Below, piece after piece: positions 7,773-16,004 of a stretch of DNA of 16,246 nt. Under the pieces are notes generated by a model, which did not search any database, was not told the origin of the DNA, and saw only the letters and a program-made list of their open reading frames with translations. The stretch covers positions 1 through 16,246 of the forward strand of contig JAPYQV010000013.1 in the NCBI GenBank assembly GCA_029937205.1. Direction: 5' to 3'. Source of the stretch: Alphaproteobacteria bacterium. GTDB taxonomy: Bacteria > Pseudomonadota > Alphaproteobacteria > UBA828. Position numbers and translations under genes: made by a program. Position 1 is the stretch's first letter; every line of letters starts with the position of its first letter.

Positions 7773-7822
7773 GAATCTTAAAATAAACCGACTGAATAAT
7801 GGTGGCGCGATTGTAGAACGCT

Positions 7823-7834
7823 TGCCCTCGGGCA
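7823..7834. promoter_or_regulatory. Short inverted repeat TGCCC-TC-GGGCA in the MFS/cupin divergent gap
   Basis: Perfect 5-bp arms separated by 2 bp lie between the divergent MFS transporter and cupin genes (gap 7773-7927). This is a possible operator; it is short enough to be chance in GC-rich DNA. Confidence 0.2.
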
Positions 7835-7866
7835 GCCAGCTTCGCGCATCAGGGCAGCGCTTTCGA

Positions 7867-7895
7867 TTGGCTTCTCGCCACGCGCGGGGTATGAC
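7867..7895 (+). promoter_or_regulatory. Candidate sigma-70-type promoter of the cupin gene
   Basis: TTGGCT (7867-7872) and TATGAC (7890-7895) are separated by 17 bp, and the -10-like box ends 32 bp before the ATG at 7928. AGGAGA at 7915-7920 lies between them and the start codon as a strong ribosome binding site. Confidence 0.35.
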
Positions 7896-7927
7896 CGTAC
7901 GCTAATTGCGGATCAGGAGAATGAATC

Positions 7928-8449
7928 ATGGCGGATCGCGCTGTCGAGACCATGCCGGCCACGGCGGTGGCAACCACACACCCTTATGCAGCCAAAGAAT
8001 TGGTGCTCGACGCAATCCCTGAGGACGAGCGTCTCTGGGTGCCGATGGTCGACGGCGTATGGTTTCGCCCACTGATGTTCAACACCGTCCAGGGCGGTTG
8101 GTGTCACCTGATCCGCGTGCGCAAGGCCGGCGTGGTCAGCCGTCACCGCCACCCCGACCCGGTGCACGGCCTGGTGCTGAAGGGCTCGTGGCGCTATTTG
8201 GAGCATGATTGGGTGGCCACCGAGGGCACTTACATCTTCGAACCGCCGAGCGAGACCCATACCCTGGTGGTCGATGAAGGCGTCGGCGAAATGATCACAT
8301 TTTTCCAGGTCAACGGCTCCCTGCATTATGTCGATGAGGCCGGCAAAGCAATCGGCTTTGATGACGTCTTCACCCGCATCGATCTCGCCCGGGCGCATTA
8401 CGAAGAAGTCGGCCTCGGCGCCGACTATGTCAGGAATTTTGTGCGTTAA
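7928..8449 (+). CDS. Cupin protein, 2,4'-dihydroxyacetophenone dioxygenase family
   Basis: This is a single-domain cupin of 173 aa, predicted to be a cytoplasmic non-heme iron enzyme. The segment RHRHPDPVHGLVLKGSWRYL (residues 72-91) followed by EHDWVATEGTYIFEPPSETH closely follows the 2,4'-dihydroxyacetophenone dioxygenase family, whose founding member splits the C-C bond of that compound into 4-hydroxybenzoate and formate. Likely metal ligands are H73, H75 and H111, with H80 also nearby. The ATG at 7928 is preceded by AGGAGA at 7 bp; an ATG at 7921 is out of frame. Many members of this family have no tested substrate, so the reaction here is an inference. It is divergent from the MFS transporter. 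Its TAA overlaps the stop of the convergent cyclase gene within the shared sequence TTAA. Confidence 0.85.
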   Translation: MADRAVETMPATAVATTHPYAAKELVLDAIPEDERLWVPMVDGVWFRPLMFNTVQGGWCHLIRVRKAGVVSRHRHPDPVHGLVLKGSWRYLEHDWVATEGTYIFEPPSETHTLVVDEGVGEMITFFQVNGSLHYVDEAGKAIGFDDVFTRIDLARAHYEEVGLGADYVRNFVR

Positions 8450-10199
8450 GCCGGGAGACCTGCTTTGAGCATGGTTTCACGCTGGTGTTCGCGGTCTGAC
8501 TCGAGCGCGTAGGGCGCGCGCTTGAGCGCGGCGGCGATTGAATAATTCGGATTGCTTTCGAGCACCAGCGCGGTTTCGGCCGCTGCTTCGGTCTCATTGC
8601 CGAGCGCCGCGTGGCAGGCGGCAAGATAGGCGTGTTGCGCGTGGCCAACGCGAGGCGCGCTTGAAGGCTCCTGATACTGCCGGGCGACATAATGCGCCTG
8701 ACCCAAATGTTTGGCGCGGCGCTCGGCCTCGGAAGGGTCGAGCTGCATCGCTTTTTCGATCCAGCCGATGGCTTCGGCCGCCTCGCCCAGCCACATGCGC
8801 GTCTCGCCGCGCTGCGAGACGATGCGCGGATCGTTCGGATTGAGCGCATAGGCGCGGTCCTGATGAAAGCGCACTTTGTCGAAATCCCGGTGAAAGGCGA
8901 GATTAAGCTCGGTGAGGATGCGGTGACATTCCGCGTCATCCTGCGAATTGGCCGCCAATCCGTTCTCCGCCTTTCGGATGCGTTCCACAACGGTTTCCTC
9001 CGCCATATAGCCGGCGCCGAGCGCCTGGCCCAAACTGCACGAATGCCAGGCATGGGCGAGGCTGTAATTCGGGTCGAGTTCGATCGCCTTCTGGGCCATC
9101 TCGATGGCTTTGGCGTTGTCCTCCTTGGTGTGTTTGTGATGATGGTCCTTGGCGCGCAGCACGTAATCATAGGCCGCCATGCTTTCCGTCGGCTTTGTTT
9201 GCTTTGCTCGAGATGGGCCGCTTCCACCCGGCGCGGCAGATTGGCGACAATCACCTGGGTAATTTCGTCCTGCACCGCGAACACGTCCTCGAGCTCGCGG
9301 TCATAGCGCTCGGCCCAGAGATGATGTCCGTCGGTCGCATCGATCAGCTGAACCGTAATGCGCACCCGATTGCCCGATTTGCGCACACTGCCCTCGACGA
9401 TATAGCGCACGCCAAGTTCGCGGCCCACCTGCATGACGTCGGTCGCCTTGCCCTTGTAAACGAAGGTGGAATTGCGCGCGATCACGAACAGATCGTGATA
9501 GCGCGACAGCTCGGTGATGATGTCTTCGGTCATGCCGTCGACGAAATACTCCTGTTCCTCGTCGCGGCTCATATTGTCGAACGGAAGAACGGCGATGGGC
9601 GGTCTGGCTTGTCCGGTGATGGCGCCTTCCGTAGAGGCCGGGGTTGGGGCCATATCCAACGCCGCTAAATCGCCCGCTTCCGAGACCCGATAGGTGCGCA
9701 CCGGCTGGTCGATATTCTTGACCGATTGCGCGCCGAGATCGGTATAGGTGAGGTCGAGCTTGTTGCGCACCTGGTCATAAACGGTGCCGGAGATATAGAT
9801 GCAGTCGGGCTCAGCAATCTGTTCGAGGCGGGCGGCAATATTGACGCTGTCACCCAGAATGTCGTCGCCGCTGATCATCACATCGCCTAAATTGATGCCG
9901 ATGCGGAAGCGCATGCGGCGCAGTTCCGGCAGGTCGGTGTTGCACGCCGCAATGCCTTTCTGCATGTCGAGCGCACAACGCACCGCCTCGACCGCGCTGG
10001 CGAACTCGGCCAACACGCTGTCGCCGCCGGTGGCGACGATGCGCCCGCCTTTTTCCGCCACGCAGCTGTCAATCGATCGGCGGCATGCCTGCAGCGTGTT
10101 GAACGTGCTTTCCTCATCCGCGCCCATGAGCCGGCTGTAACCCACCACGTCAGCGGCGAGAATAGCGGCCAATCGGCGTTTTATGGCGTCTGTTGCCAT
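8446..10199 (-). pseudogene. Class III adenylate cyclase / TolB-like / TPR protein, split by a frameshift near 9192-9207
   Basis: The intact gene would encode a soluble nucleotide cyclase with a regulatory C-terminal half, about 584 aa. The N-terminal class III domain has the metal-binding aspartates D17 (AADVVGYSRLMG) and D60 (TGGDSVLAEF), and GDSVNIAARLE. It is followed by a TolB/FlgO-like domain starting at PPIAVLPFDN. Near residue 330, after HLEQSKQ, the frame is lost. The next frame, starting KPTESMAAYDYVLRA just upstream of 9180, continues as TPR repeats to the TAA at 8446. KPTES..AYDYVLR is the normal bridge in this family, so a single gene is clearly meant. The break lies in a TTTG-rich repeat. 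The upstream frame happens to stay open to 8430 as an arginine-rich nonsense tail, so the cyclase and TolB-like domains could still be made. The ATG at 10199 has AGGAG 3 bp upstream. The quinone oxidoreductase gene lies 50 bp upstream on the same strand. Confidence 0.87.
9192..9207 (-). repeat. TTTG-rich low-complexity stretch at the cyclase frameshift
   Basis: On the plus strand this reads GCTTTGTTTGCTTTGC, with three TTTG units, two of them adjacent, and GCTTTG repeated twice. The cyclase/TPR frame changes here. Loss of one 4-bp unit would produce the observed shift; loss of 1 bp or gain of 2 bp would also fit. Confidence 0.55.
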
Positions 10200-10249
10200 G
10201 GGCTCCTACCCTGGGAGAATATGAGGCGTGGCAGTATATCGGGCCATTC

Positions 10250-11224
10250 TCACGCCATGGCAATAACAATTCGCCCGACGGCGCGGCGCTCAAGCAATTC
10301 CGCCATGGCAGCGGGAACGTTCTCGAGCGAGAATCGCTGGCTGATCAACGGTTTGAGCTTGCCGTCCCGCCACCAGGCGATCAGTTCCTCGACGCTTGCG
10401 CGTAGTTGATCGGGCCGGTGTTCGCGGTAATAGCGCAGCGACGAACCCATCGCCGAGCGATTTTTGACCAGCAGCCGGTTGGCCGGGATTTTCGGGATGC
10501 CGCCGACAAAGCCGATCACCAGAATTCGCCCGCCCCAGGCGAGGGAGGATAGCGCCTCGTCGAAAAGATCGCCGCCCACCGGGTCATAGCAGACATTGGC
10601 ACCCTTGCCGTCGGTCAGTTCCGCGACTGATTTTTTCAAGCTGGTGGATTTGTAGTTGATCAATTGATCGGCGCCATGCTGGCGGGCGATCTCCAGCTTT
10701 TCGGTGCTGCTCGCCCCGGCGATGACAGTGGCGCCGAGCGCCTTGCCGATCTCGACCGCCGTGAGGCCGACGCCGCCCGCGGCGCCGAGCACCAACAGGG
10801 TCTCGCCCGGCTCGAGCTTGGCCTGCCAGCGAATGGCGACGTGAGACGAGATATAGCCGATCATAAAAGTGGCGGCGGTGTCATCGTCCATGTCGTCCGG
10901 CACGGCGAAGCAATCGGATTCAAGCGCGATCGCCTGCTCGGCGAAGCCGCCATGGCCAAGCAGCGCCATGACCCGGTCTCCCGGTTTGAAGCGAGTGGTC
11001 GCAGCGCCGCAGCGCAGCACTTCGCCGCACGCTTCCAGGCCCGGCGCGAAGGGAAAATCCGGGCGGCTTTGGTAGTGGCCTTTGATCATGATGGTGTCGG
11101 CATAATTGACGCAGGAGGCCGTCACTTTGATCAGAATTTGATCTGCTGCCGGCTCCGGCGGGGCGATTTCCTCAAGTCGAAGTTCGTCCGGTGCGCCCCA
11201 GGCGCGGCAAATCATGGCTCGCAT
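10250..11224 (-). CDS. NADPH:quinone oxidoreductase-family protein (zinc-free MDR)
   Basis: This is a medium-chain dehydrogenase/reductase of the Qor group that uses NADPH to reduce quinones or enone-type compounds. It has 324 aa, the usual length. The GroES-like N-terminal domain has CVNYADTIMIKGHYQSRPDF (residues 38-57) and FPFAPGLEACGEV, characteristic of this group. The nucleotide-binding fold has GAAGGVG at 147-153. The cysteine/histidine zinc ligands of alcohol dehydrogenases are absent. The start at 11224 is supported by AAGGAGAG about 3 bp upstream. That ribosome binding site overlaps the TAA of ccmI, with only 9 bp between the genes, so this gene is probably the last member, or a read-through member, of the cytochrome c maturation operon. 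A role in cytochrome maturation is not established; the link may be only transcriptional. Confidence 0.9.
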   Translation of the reverse strand: MRAMICRAWGAPDELRLEEIAPPEPAADQILIKVTASCVNYADTIMIKGHYQSRPDFPFAPGLEACGEVLRCGAATTRFKPGDRVMALLGHGGFAEQAIALESDCFAVPDDMDDDTAATFMIGYISSHVAIRWQAKLEPGETLLVLGAAGGVGLTAVEIGKALGATVIAGASSTEKLEIARQHGADQLINYKSTSLKKSVAELTDGKGANVCYDPVGGDLFDEALSSLAWGGRILVIGFVGGIPKIPANRLLVKNRSAMGSSLRYYREHRPDQLRASVEELIAWWRDGKLKPLISQRFSLENVPAAMAELLERRAVGRIVIAMA

Positions 11225-11233
11225 ATTCTCTCC

Positions 11234-12898
11234 TTAATTCTGTAAAGCATCCAAAGCCTGCGCCACCGCCTCGCGGTCGGCGCCACCGGCCGGCAGGAGA
11301 TCGAGCAAGCGGGTCCAATGGTCGCGCGCCGCCGTTTGGTTGTTCGCGGCGGCCTCGGCAAAACCGAGGAACCACAGCGCCTCGCGTTGCGTCGGGTCAA
11401 TCTCCACCATGCGGCGATAGACGGCAATGGCCCGTTCGGGGAACTCGGTCGCTTCGCTGGCGGCGCTCATGATGGCGCGGGCGTAATCACCGAGCACGGC
11501 GGTATCGTCGGGCGCCAGCTTGGCGGCCTCGCTATAGGCGTCGCGTGCGTCACTGTGGCGTCCGAGCACCGAATAGGAGCGGCCAAGGCGCAGCCAGCCC
11601 GGCAAATCATTCGGGTTCTCCTTTAGACGCTCGGCCAGGCGTTCCACCATGGTGCCGATCATCTGCGAGCGATCCTCGGCGCTCATCTCGGTCGCGGCCG
11701 CGACATCTTCGGCACTTGGGCCGGGTGCGGCGGCTGAATTGCCTTCCAATGCGGCAAGGCGTTGGTCGGCTGCATCCGCTTTGGCATCTTCGCCGAGCAC
11801 GCGGTAGGCATTGGCGAGGCGGCGCCATCCTGGCAAGTCGTCCGGCTCCTCTTCAAGGCGGTCCGCGAGGCGTTCCACCATGGAGCGGATCATGTCCATG
11901 CGGTCCTCGGGCGTCATATCGGCCGCCGCCGCCATGTCTTCCTGGCTCGGCCCCGGCGCAACTTCCTGTTCCGAACCTTGTATCGCTGTGGCCGGCGCTG
12001 AGGGAATGTCGGCAAGCTCGATGCCGGTATCGTCCGCCGCGCGCCGCATCAGCGTCACAAGATCTTGGCGCCACGGCGCATCCGCTGGTGTTTCCGCCGC
12101 CAGTTTGCGCCACATGCCGAGCGCTTCGCCGGGGCGTCCGGCCTGGGCCAGGGCCATGCCGAGATAATATTGCGCCGCCGCATCGTCGCCGTGCTTCGCC
12201 AACACCGAGCGGAATGCCGCTTCCGCTTCCGGCGTCACTATCCCTTGGGCGGCGAACACCAGGGCCTCAGCCATGGAGCCGAGAATATCCGGATCATTGT
12301 TGGCCAGGGTGGCGGCGGTACGGAGCGCCTGGGCGGCTTCGCTGTAGCGTTCGCTGGCAATCAGCGAGCGTCCGAGCAAAACCCAGCCGTCGACATTGCC
12401 GGGTTCCTGCTCCAAACGGCGCGCCAGATTGGCGATGGCGGCTTCGACGCTTTGCCCGGCCATATTCTCGCCGGCCACGCCGCCGCCGGTCACGCCGCCG
12501 CCGTCCTGGGCCACGCCGGAAAACGGCTGCCCCGGTGTGCCGGGCGCGCCCAAAATCAGATAAATTACGATCGCAACAGCGGGGACCGTCGTGCCGAGAG
12601 CGGCCAACAGCAGCCACGACCGCGCGCCGCTAGTTGTTCGCCCCGGTTCGGCCTGGCCGGTATCTTTCTTGTTCACGGCCAGCATGCGTCGTTGAATTTC
12701 GAGCCGCGCCGCCGCGCTCTGGTCCTTGCCGATCAAGCCGCGCGCATGGTCGCTCTCGAGCTCGAGCAATTGATCGCGGTAAATCGCCAGATCGAATTCC
12801 ATGCGCCGTGGCGCCCGGCGATGGCCGCGCACCAGCGGCACCAACACCAGCGCCAACGCCGCCACCGTCATCAGCGCAACGACCAGCCAGAAAATCAT
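11234..12898 (-). CDS. ccmI: Cytochrome c maturation protein CcmI (apocytochrome c chaperone, TPR)
   Basis: CcmI holds apocytochrome c and presents it to the CcmF/CcmH heme ligation complex. The N-terminal membrane part has TM1 (residues 1-22), then a loop with YRDQLLELESDHARGLI and AARLEIQRRMLA, diagnostic of CcmI, then TM2 (about 95-116). A glycine-rich linker (about 117-150) leads to a periplasmic domain with several TPR units. At 554 aa it is much longer than the roughly 350-450 aa I associate with this family. The excess is partly a duplicated linker-TPR module (residues 315-391 and 392 onward). The ATG at 12898 lies 21 bp after the ccmH stop. Its stop overlaps the ribosome binding site of the quinone oxidoreductase gene. 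In rhizobial clusters (cycHJKL) the ccmI homologue comes first; here it follows ccmH. Confidence 0.92.
   Translation of the reverse strand: MIFWLVVALMTVAALALVLVPLVRGHRRAPRRMEFDLAIYRDQLLELESDHARGLIGKDQSAAARLEIQRRMLAVNKKDTGQAEPGRTTSGARSWLLLAALGTTVPAVAIVIYLILGAPGTPGQPFSGVAQDGGGVTGGGVAGENMAGQSVEAAIANLARRLEQEPGNVDGWVLLGRSLIASERYSEAAQALRTAATLANNDPDILGSMAEALVFAAQGIVTPEAEAAFRSVLAKHGDDAAAQYYLGMALAQAGRPGEALGMWRKLAAETPADAPWRQDLVTLMRRAADDTGIELADIPSAPATAIQGSEQEVAPGPSQEDMAAAADMTPEDRMDMIRSMVERLADRLEEEPDDLPGWRRLANAYRVLGEDAKADAADQRLAALEGNSAAAPGPSAEDVAAATEMSAEDRSQMIGTMVERLAERLKENPNDLPGWLRLGRSYSVLGRHSDARDAYSEAAKLAPDDTAVLGDYARAIMSAASEATEFPERAIAVYRRMVEIDPTQREALWFLGFAEAAANNQTAARDHWTRLLDLLPAGGADREAVAQALDALQN
11537..11956 (-). 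repeat. Tandemly duplicated linker-TPR module inside CcmI
   Basis: Two consecutive copies with a 77-residue period are visible in the protein (residues 315-391, then 392 to about 454). Both start PGPS.ED.AAA and continue with M..EDR..MI..MVERLA.RL and DLPGW.RL....VLG. Well over half of the aligned residues are identical, while the DNA has diverged, so the duplication is not recent. A unit like this normally occurs once in alphaproteobacterial CcmI proteins (from memory of the family). Confidence 0.75.
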
Positions 12899-12919
12899 GC
12901 CCGGCCTCTCTCTCTGCGC

Positions 12920-13399
12920 CTACAGGGGATCATCGCGGCTCAGGCTCTCCACTTGCTGGCGCTCGGCATCGCTGAGCGGCGCCGGTGCATTTTCCGCCGC
13001 GCGGCCGCGGCGCCGGCGCACAAACACCGCCAGGCCGCCGGCACCGACAACGAACACCAGTGCCGGGCCGAACCACAGCACATAATTGGTCGGCTTGACG
13101 CGCGGGCGCAGCAGGATGAAATCGCCATAGCGGTCGGTCAAAAAATCAAACACGTCATCGTCTGAATCGCCGCCGGCGATGCGCTCGCGCACGAGGCGGC
13201 GCAAATCCCGCGCCAGCTCGGCATTGGAATCGGAGATCGCCTGGCCCTGGCAAACCGGGCAGCGCAGTTCGTCATGGATCTTGAGCGCGCGCGTCTCGAG
13301 CAGCGGATCGTCGAGCGCCTCATCGGCGCTGAACGCGAGGGCATTGGCGCCGGGGAGTGCGAGCCACAACAGGGCCGCGACAAGTGCGGCGGCGCGCAT
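12920..13399 (-). CDS. ccmH: Cytochrome c maturation protein CcmH (apocytochrome c thiol reductase)
   Basis: CcmH is a membrane-anchored periplasmic protein that keeps the heme-binding cysteines of apocytochrome c reduced and takes part in heme ligation. The 159-aa protein starts with a signal peptide (MRAAALVAALLWLALPGANA), carries the active motif LRCPVCQ with C47 and C50, and has one C-terminal TM helix (YVLWFGPALVFVVGAGGLAV) before an arginine-rich cytoplasmic end. The start was placed at 13399 because it gives a proper signal peptide and lies 2 bp after the ccmG stop; an in-frame start at 13447 would add a charged N-terminal extension overlapping ccmG. It is a short CcmH without the fused TPR part found in E. 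coli, whose role is filled by the separate ccmI gene next door. Confidence 0.94.
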   Translation of the reverse strand: MRAAALVAALLWLALPGANALAFSADEALDDPLLETRALKIHDELRCPVCQGQAISDSNAELARDLRRLVRERIAGGDSDDDVFDFLTDRYGDFILLRPRVKPTNYVLWFGPALVFVVGAGGLAVFVRRRRGRAAENAPAPLSDAERQQVESLSRDDPL

Positions 13400-13401
13400 G
13401 G

Positions 13402-13998
13402 TCAATCGTCCAGGCTGTTGATCAGCGGCATGATTTTTTCGTCCCAATCGATGCGAGTGAGAACGCCGATATGCTTGTAGACGATGCGACCCTGGGCATC
13501 GATGACGAAGGTTTCCGGCACGCCGTAGACGCCCCAGTCAATGCCCACTCGGCCGCTCAAGTCGGAACCGATTTGCGTGAAGGGATCGCCGAGATCGTTC
13601 AGCCAGCGCGCCGAATCCTCCGGCTGGTCTTTGTAGTTGAGGCCCCAGATCGGCAATATGTCCTGGGCGGCGATATCCATCAGCAGGGGATGCTCAACCC
13701 GGCACGGACCGCACCACGAGGCAAAGACGTTGACGATCGAGACGCCGCCGTTCTTGATGTCGGCGCTGGCGAGGCCAACGTCCCAGCCGGGAATCAGCGG
13801 CAGGTCGAACTCGGGGATCGATTTGTCGATCAGGGCGGAGGGAACTTTGTCCGGCGTGCCGGTCAGCAATTGCCACGCCAGGACCGCGGCCAAGATGGCG
13901 AAGGCAGCTGGCACCAGGGTGAATATTAAGCGCCGGCGCGGCGTTGCGCTTTGTTCGGTCGCGCTGCCGGACGGCACGCCGTCATCTTGTTGGGTCAT
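13402..13998 (-). CDS. ccmG: Cytochrome c maturation thioredoxin-like protein CcmG/DsbE
   Basis: This membrane-tethered periplasmic thiol:disulfide oxidoreductase supplies reducing power to CcmH and apocytochrome c. It has 198 aa. A cytoplasmic N-terminal tail of about 20 residues precedes one TM segment (residues 23-45). The thioredoxin fold has the active site FASWCGPCR (C96, C99) and the cis-proline loop WGVYGVPETF (P161), both standard for CcmG. The ATG at 13998 overlaps the ccmF stop by 4 bp (ATGA), and the stop is 2 bp before ccmH. The name dsbE is also used for this gene. Confidence 0.95.
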   Translation of the reverse strand: MTQQDDGVPSGSATEQSATPRRRLIFTLVPAAFAILAAVLAWQLLTGTPDKVPSALIDKSIPEFDLPLIPGWDVGLASADIKNGGVSIVNVFASWCGPCRVEHPLLMDIAAQDILPIWGLNYKDQPEDSARWLNDLGDPFTQIGSDLSGRVGIDWGVYGVPETFVIDAQGRIVYKHIGVLTRIDWDEKIMPLINSLDD

Positions 13999-16004
13999 GT
14001 CTTGGCCTGCGGTTCCGCCACAGATTCCGCAGATGGGGCGGTTTGAGCCTTACGCCGGGCGCGGCTCGGCGCGCCGACGCGGTGACGCCGGTCGCTCAAG
14101 GATATCAGACCACCGAGCACCATGATTATCGTGCCGAGCCAAATCCACGGCACCAGGGGATTGTGATAAATCCGAACGGCAACGCCGCCGCCCGGCGCCG
14201 GATCGCCGATGGCGACATAGATATCGGCGAGCCAGGTGGTGCGGATTGCCGCTTCCGTGGTTTCCGTGCCCTGGACCCAATATTTGCGCTTTTCGGGATG
14301 AAGTGTATCGAACAATTCGCCGTCCTGTTCGACGCGGAATTCGCCGACCCGGCGGTCATAGTTCGGCCCTTTTGAATTTTTGAGTGAGACCAAGGTAAAA
14401 TCGTAGCTGGCCACGGAAGTGGCCTCGCCGACCTGCATAACCTGGACGCGTTCGGTCTGCCAATTGGTGGCGCCGACCGCGCCAGCGATGAGTATGGCAA
14501 TGCCGGCGTGGGCGAAGCTCATGCCCCAGGCCGAGCGCGGCAGCACCCGGGCGCGGCGCCAGCTGTCAATCAGCGGCACGCGGAACAGTCTGAGGCGCTC
14601 GGTAAATTCCGCCACCACGCCGCCGATCAGCCAGGCGGCGATGGTCAAGCCGAGGATGGCGCCCCACGGTCCGCCGCGAATGGCGACCAGCAGGATCGCC
14701 GCCACGGCCGCGGCGACGAAAGCCAGGGTCAGACGCTGGGCAACGCCGGCCAGATCGGCGCGTTTCCAGGCCATCAGCGGCCCGGCGGCGGAGAGCAGAA
14801 ATAGCGGCACCATGATCCAGACAAAGGAAGATTCGAAGAAAGGCGGTCCGACCGAGACTTTTTCGCCCGAGAAGGCGTCGAGGATGAGCGGATAGAGCGT
14901 GCCGATAAAGACCGCTGCGCAGCCGGTTACCAGCAACAGATTGTTGATCACCAGGGCGCCTTCGCGCGATATTGGGCGGAAGCGCCCGCCGGCGCGCAAG
15001 TTCGGCGCGCGCCACGCATAAAGCGTCAGCGAACCGCCGACGACGACGACCAGGAAGCCGAGAATAAAGACGCCGCGCTCGGGATCGGCGGCGAAACTGT
15101 GCACCGAGGTGAGCATGCCGGAGCGCACCAGGAAGGTGCCCATCAGGCTGAGCGAAAAGCCGAGAATGGCCAAGAGGACGGTCCAGCTTTTGAGCGCGTC
15201 GCGCTTTTCCGCGACGATCGCCGAGTGCAGCAGCGCGGTTGCCATCAGCCACGGCATGAAGGAGGCGTTCTCGACCGGGTCCCAAAACCAAAATCCGCCC
15301 CAGCCGAGCTCGTAATAGGCCCACCACGAGCCGAGCACGATGCCGCCGGTAAGCGCCGACCAGGAGAGCAGGCTCCAGGGCCGCACCCAACGCGCCCAGG
15401 CGGGATCGACCTTGCCTTCAATCAGCGCCGCGACGGCAAAGGAAAAGGCGACCGAAAGGCCGACATAGCCGAAATAGAGCAGCGGCGGATGAAACGCGAG
15501 GCCGGGATCCTGCAGCAGCGGGTTGAGATCGCGGCCATTCAGCGGCACCGGATCGAGGCGCAGGAACGGGTTCGAGGTGGCGAGCAGAAATACCAGAAAT
15601 CCAACACCGATGAGCCCCTGAATGGCGAGCACGCGGGCGCGCAAGCTGGGCGGCAGATTGCCGCCGAAGGCGGCGATGGCGGCGCCGTAGAGGGCTAAAA
15701 TCCATACCCAGAGCACCATCGAGCCTTCATGATTGCCCCAAACGGCGGTGAATTTATACATCAGTGGCTTGGCCGAATGGGAGTTCTCGAACACATTGGA
15801 GACCGAAAAATCCGACACCACAAAGGCGTACATCAGGCAGGCGAAGGCGATCGAGATAAAGACGAATTGTCCGGACGCGGTGGGCCGCGACACCGCCATC
15901 CAGGCGGCATTGTCACGCCACGCACCGATCAGCGGCAGGGTGGTCTGCACCACCGCCAGGGCAAGCGCGAGAATGAGCGCGAAATGGCCGATCTCAGCAA
16001 TCAT
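13995..16004 (-). CDS. ccmF: Cytochrome c heme lyase subunit CcmF
   Basis: CcmF is the integral membrane core of the System I heme ligation machine, taking heme from holo-CcmE and attaching it to apocytochrome c. The 669-aa protein has many TM helices and the conserved tryptophan-rich WWD motif [12 protein letters not shown] (residues 235-246). The conserved histidines can be placed at H172 ([10 protein letters not shown]), H260 (ALLHSAI), H302 ([13 protein letters not shown]) and H499 (GMSFAHAG), agreeing with the four functional histidines known for E. coli CcmF. It overlaps ccmE by 4 bp upstream and ccmG by 4 bp downstream, so the block is strongly coupled. Nothing is missing or disrupted. 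Confidence 0.97.
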   Translation of the reverse strand: MIAEIGHFALILALALAVVQTTLPLIGAWRDNAAWMAVSRPTASGQFVFISIAFACLMYAFVVSDFSVSNVFENSHSAKPLMYKFTAVWGNHEGSMVLWVWILALYGAAIAAFGGNLPPSLRARVLAIQGLIGVGFLVFLLATSNPFLRLDPVPLNGRDLNPLLQDPGLAFHPPLLYFGYVGLSVAFSFAVAALIEGKVDPAWARWVRPWSLLSWSALTGGIVLGSWWAYYELGWGGFWFWDPVENASFMPWLMATALLHSAIVAEKRDALKSWTVLLAILGFSLSLMGTFLVRSGMLTSVHSFAADPERGVFILGFLVVVVGGSLTLYAWRAPNLRAGGRFRPISREGALVINNLLLVTGCAAVFIGTLYPLILDAFSGEKVSVGPPFFESSFVWIMVPLFLLSAAGPLMAWKRADLAGVAQRLTLAFVAAAVAAILLVAIRGGPWGAILGLTIAAWLIGGVVAEFTERLRLFRVPLIDSWRRARVLPRSAWGMSFAHAGIAILIAGAVGATNWQTERVQVMQVGEATSVASYDFTLVSLKNSKGPNYDRRVGEFRVEQDGELFDTLHPEKRKYWVQGTETTEAAIRTTWLADIYVAIGDPAPGGGVAVRIYHNPLVPWIWLGTIIMVLGGLISLSDRRHRVGAPSRARRKAQTAPSAESVAEPQAKT

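Noticed and set aside
1..8449. Canonical nicotinate (nic) degradation cluster
   Set aside because: A molybdenum hydroxylase and an isochorismatase-family hydrolase are present, but no 6-hydroxynicotinate monooxygenase, dihydroxypyridine dioxygenase, deformylase or maleate isomerase is seen.
9192..9207. Programmed -1 ribosomal frameshift joining the cyclase and TPR halves
   Set aside because: No X-XXY-YYZ slippery heptamer in the correct frame and no clear downstream stem-loop; an indel at a short repeat is simpler.
12065..13165. Plus-strand open frame of 366 codons opposite ccmI and ccmH
   Set aside because: Arg/His/Gln-rich composition typical of antisense frames in GC-rich DNA, with no motif.
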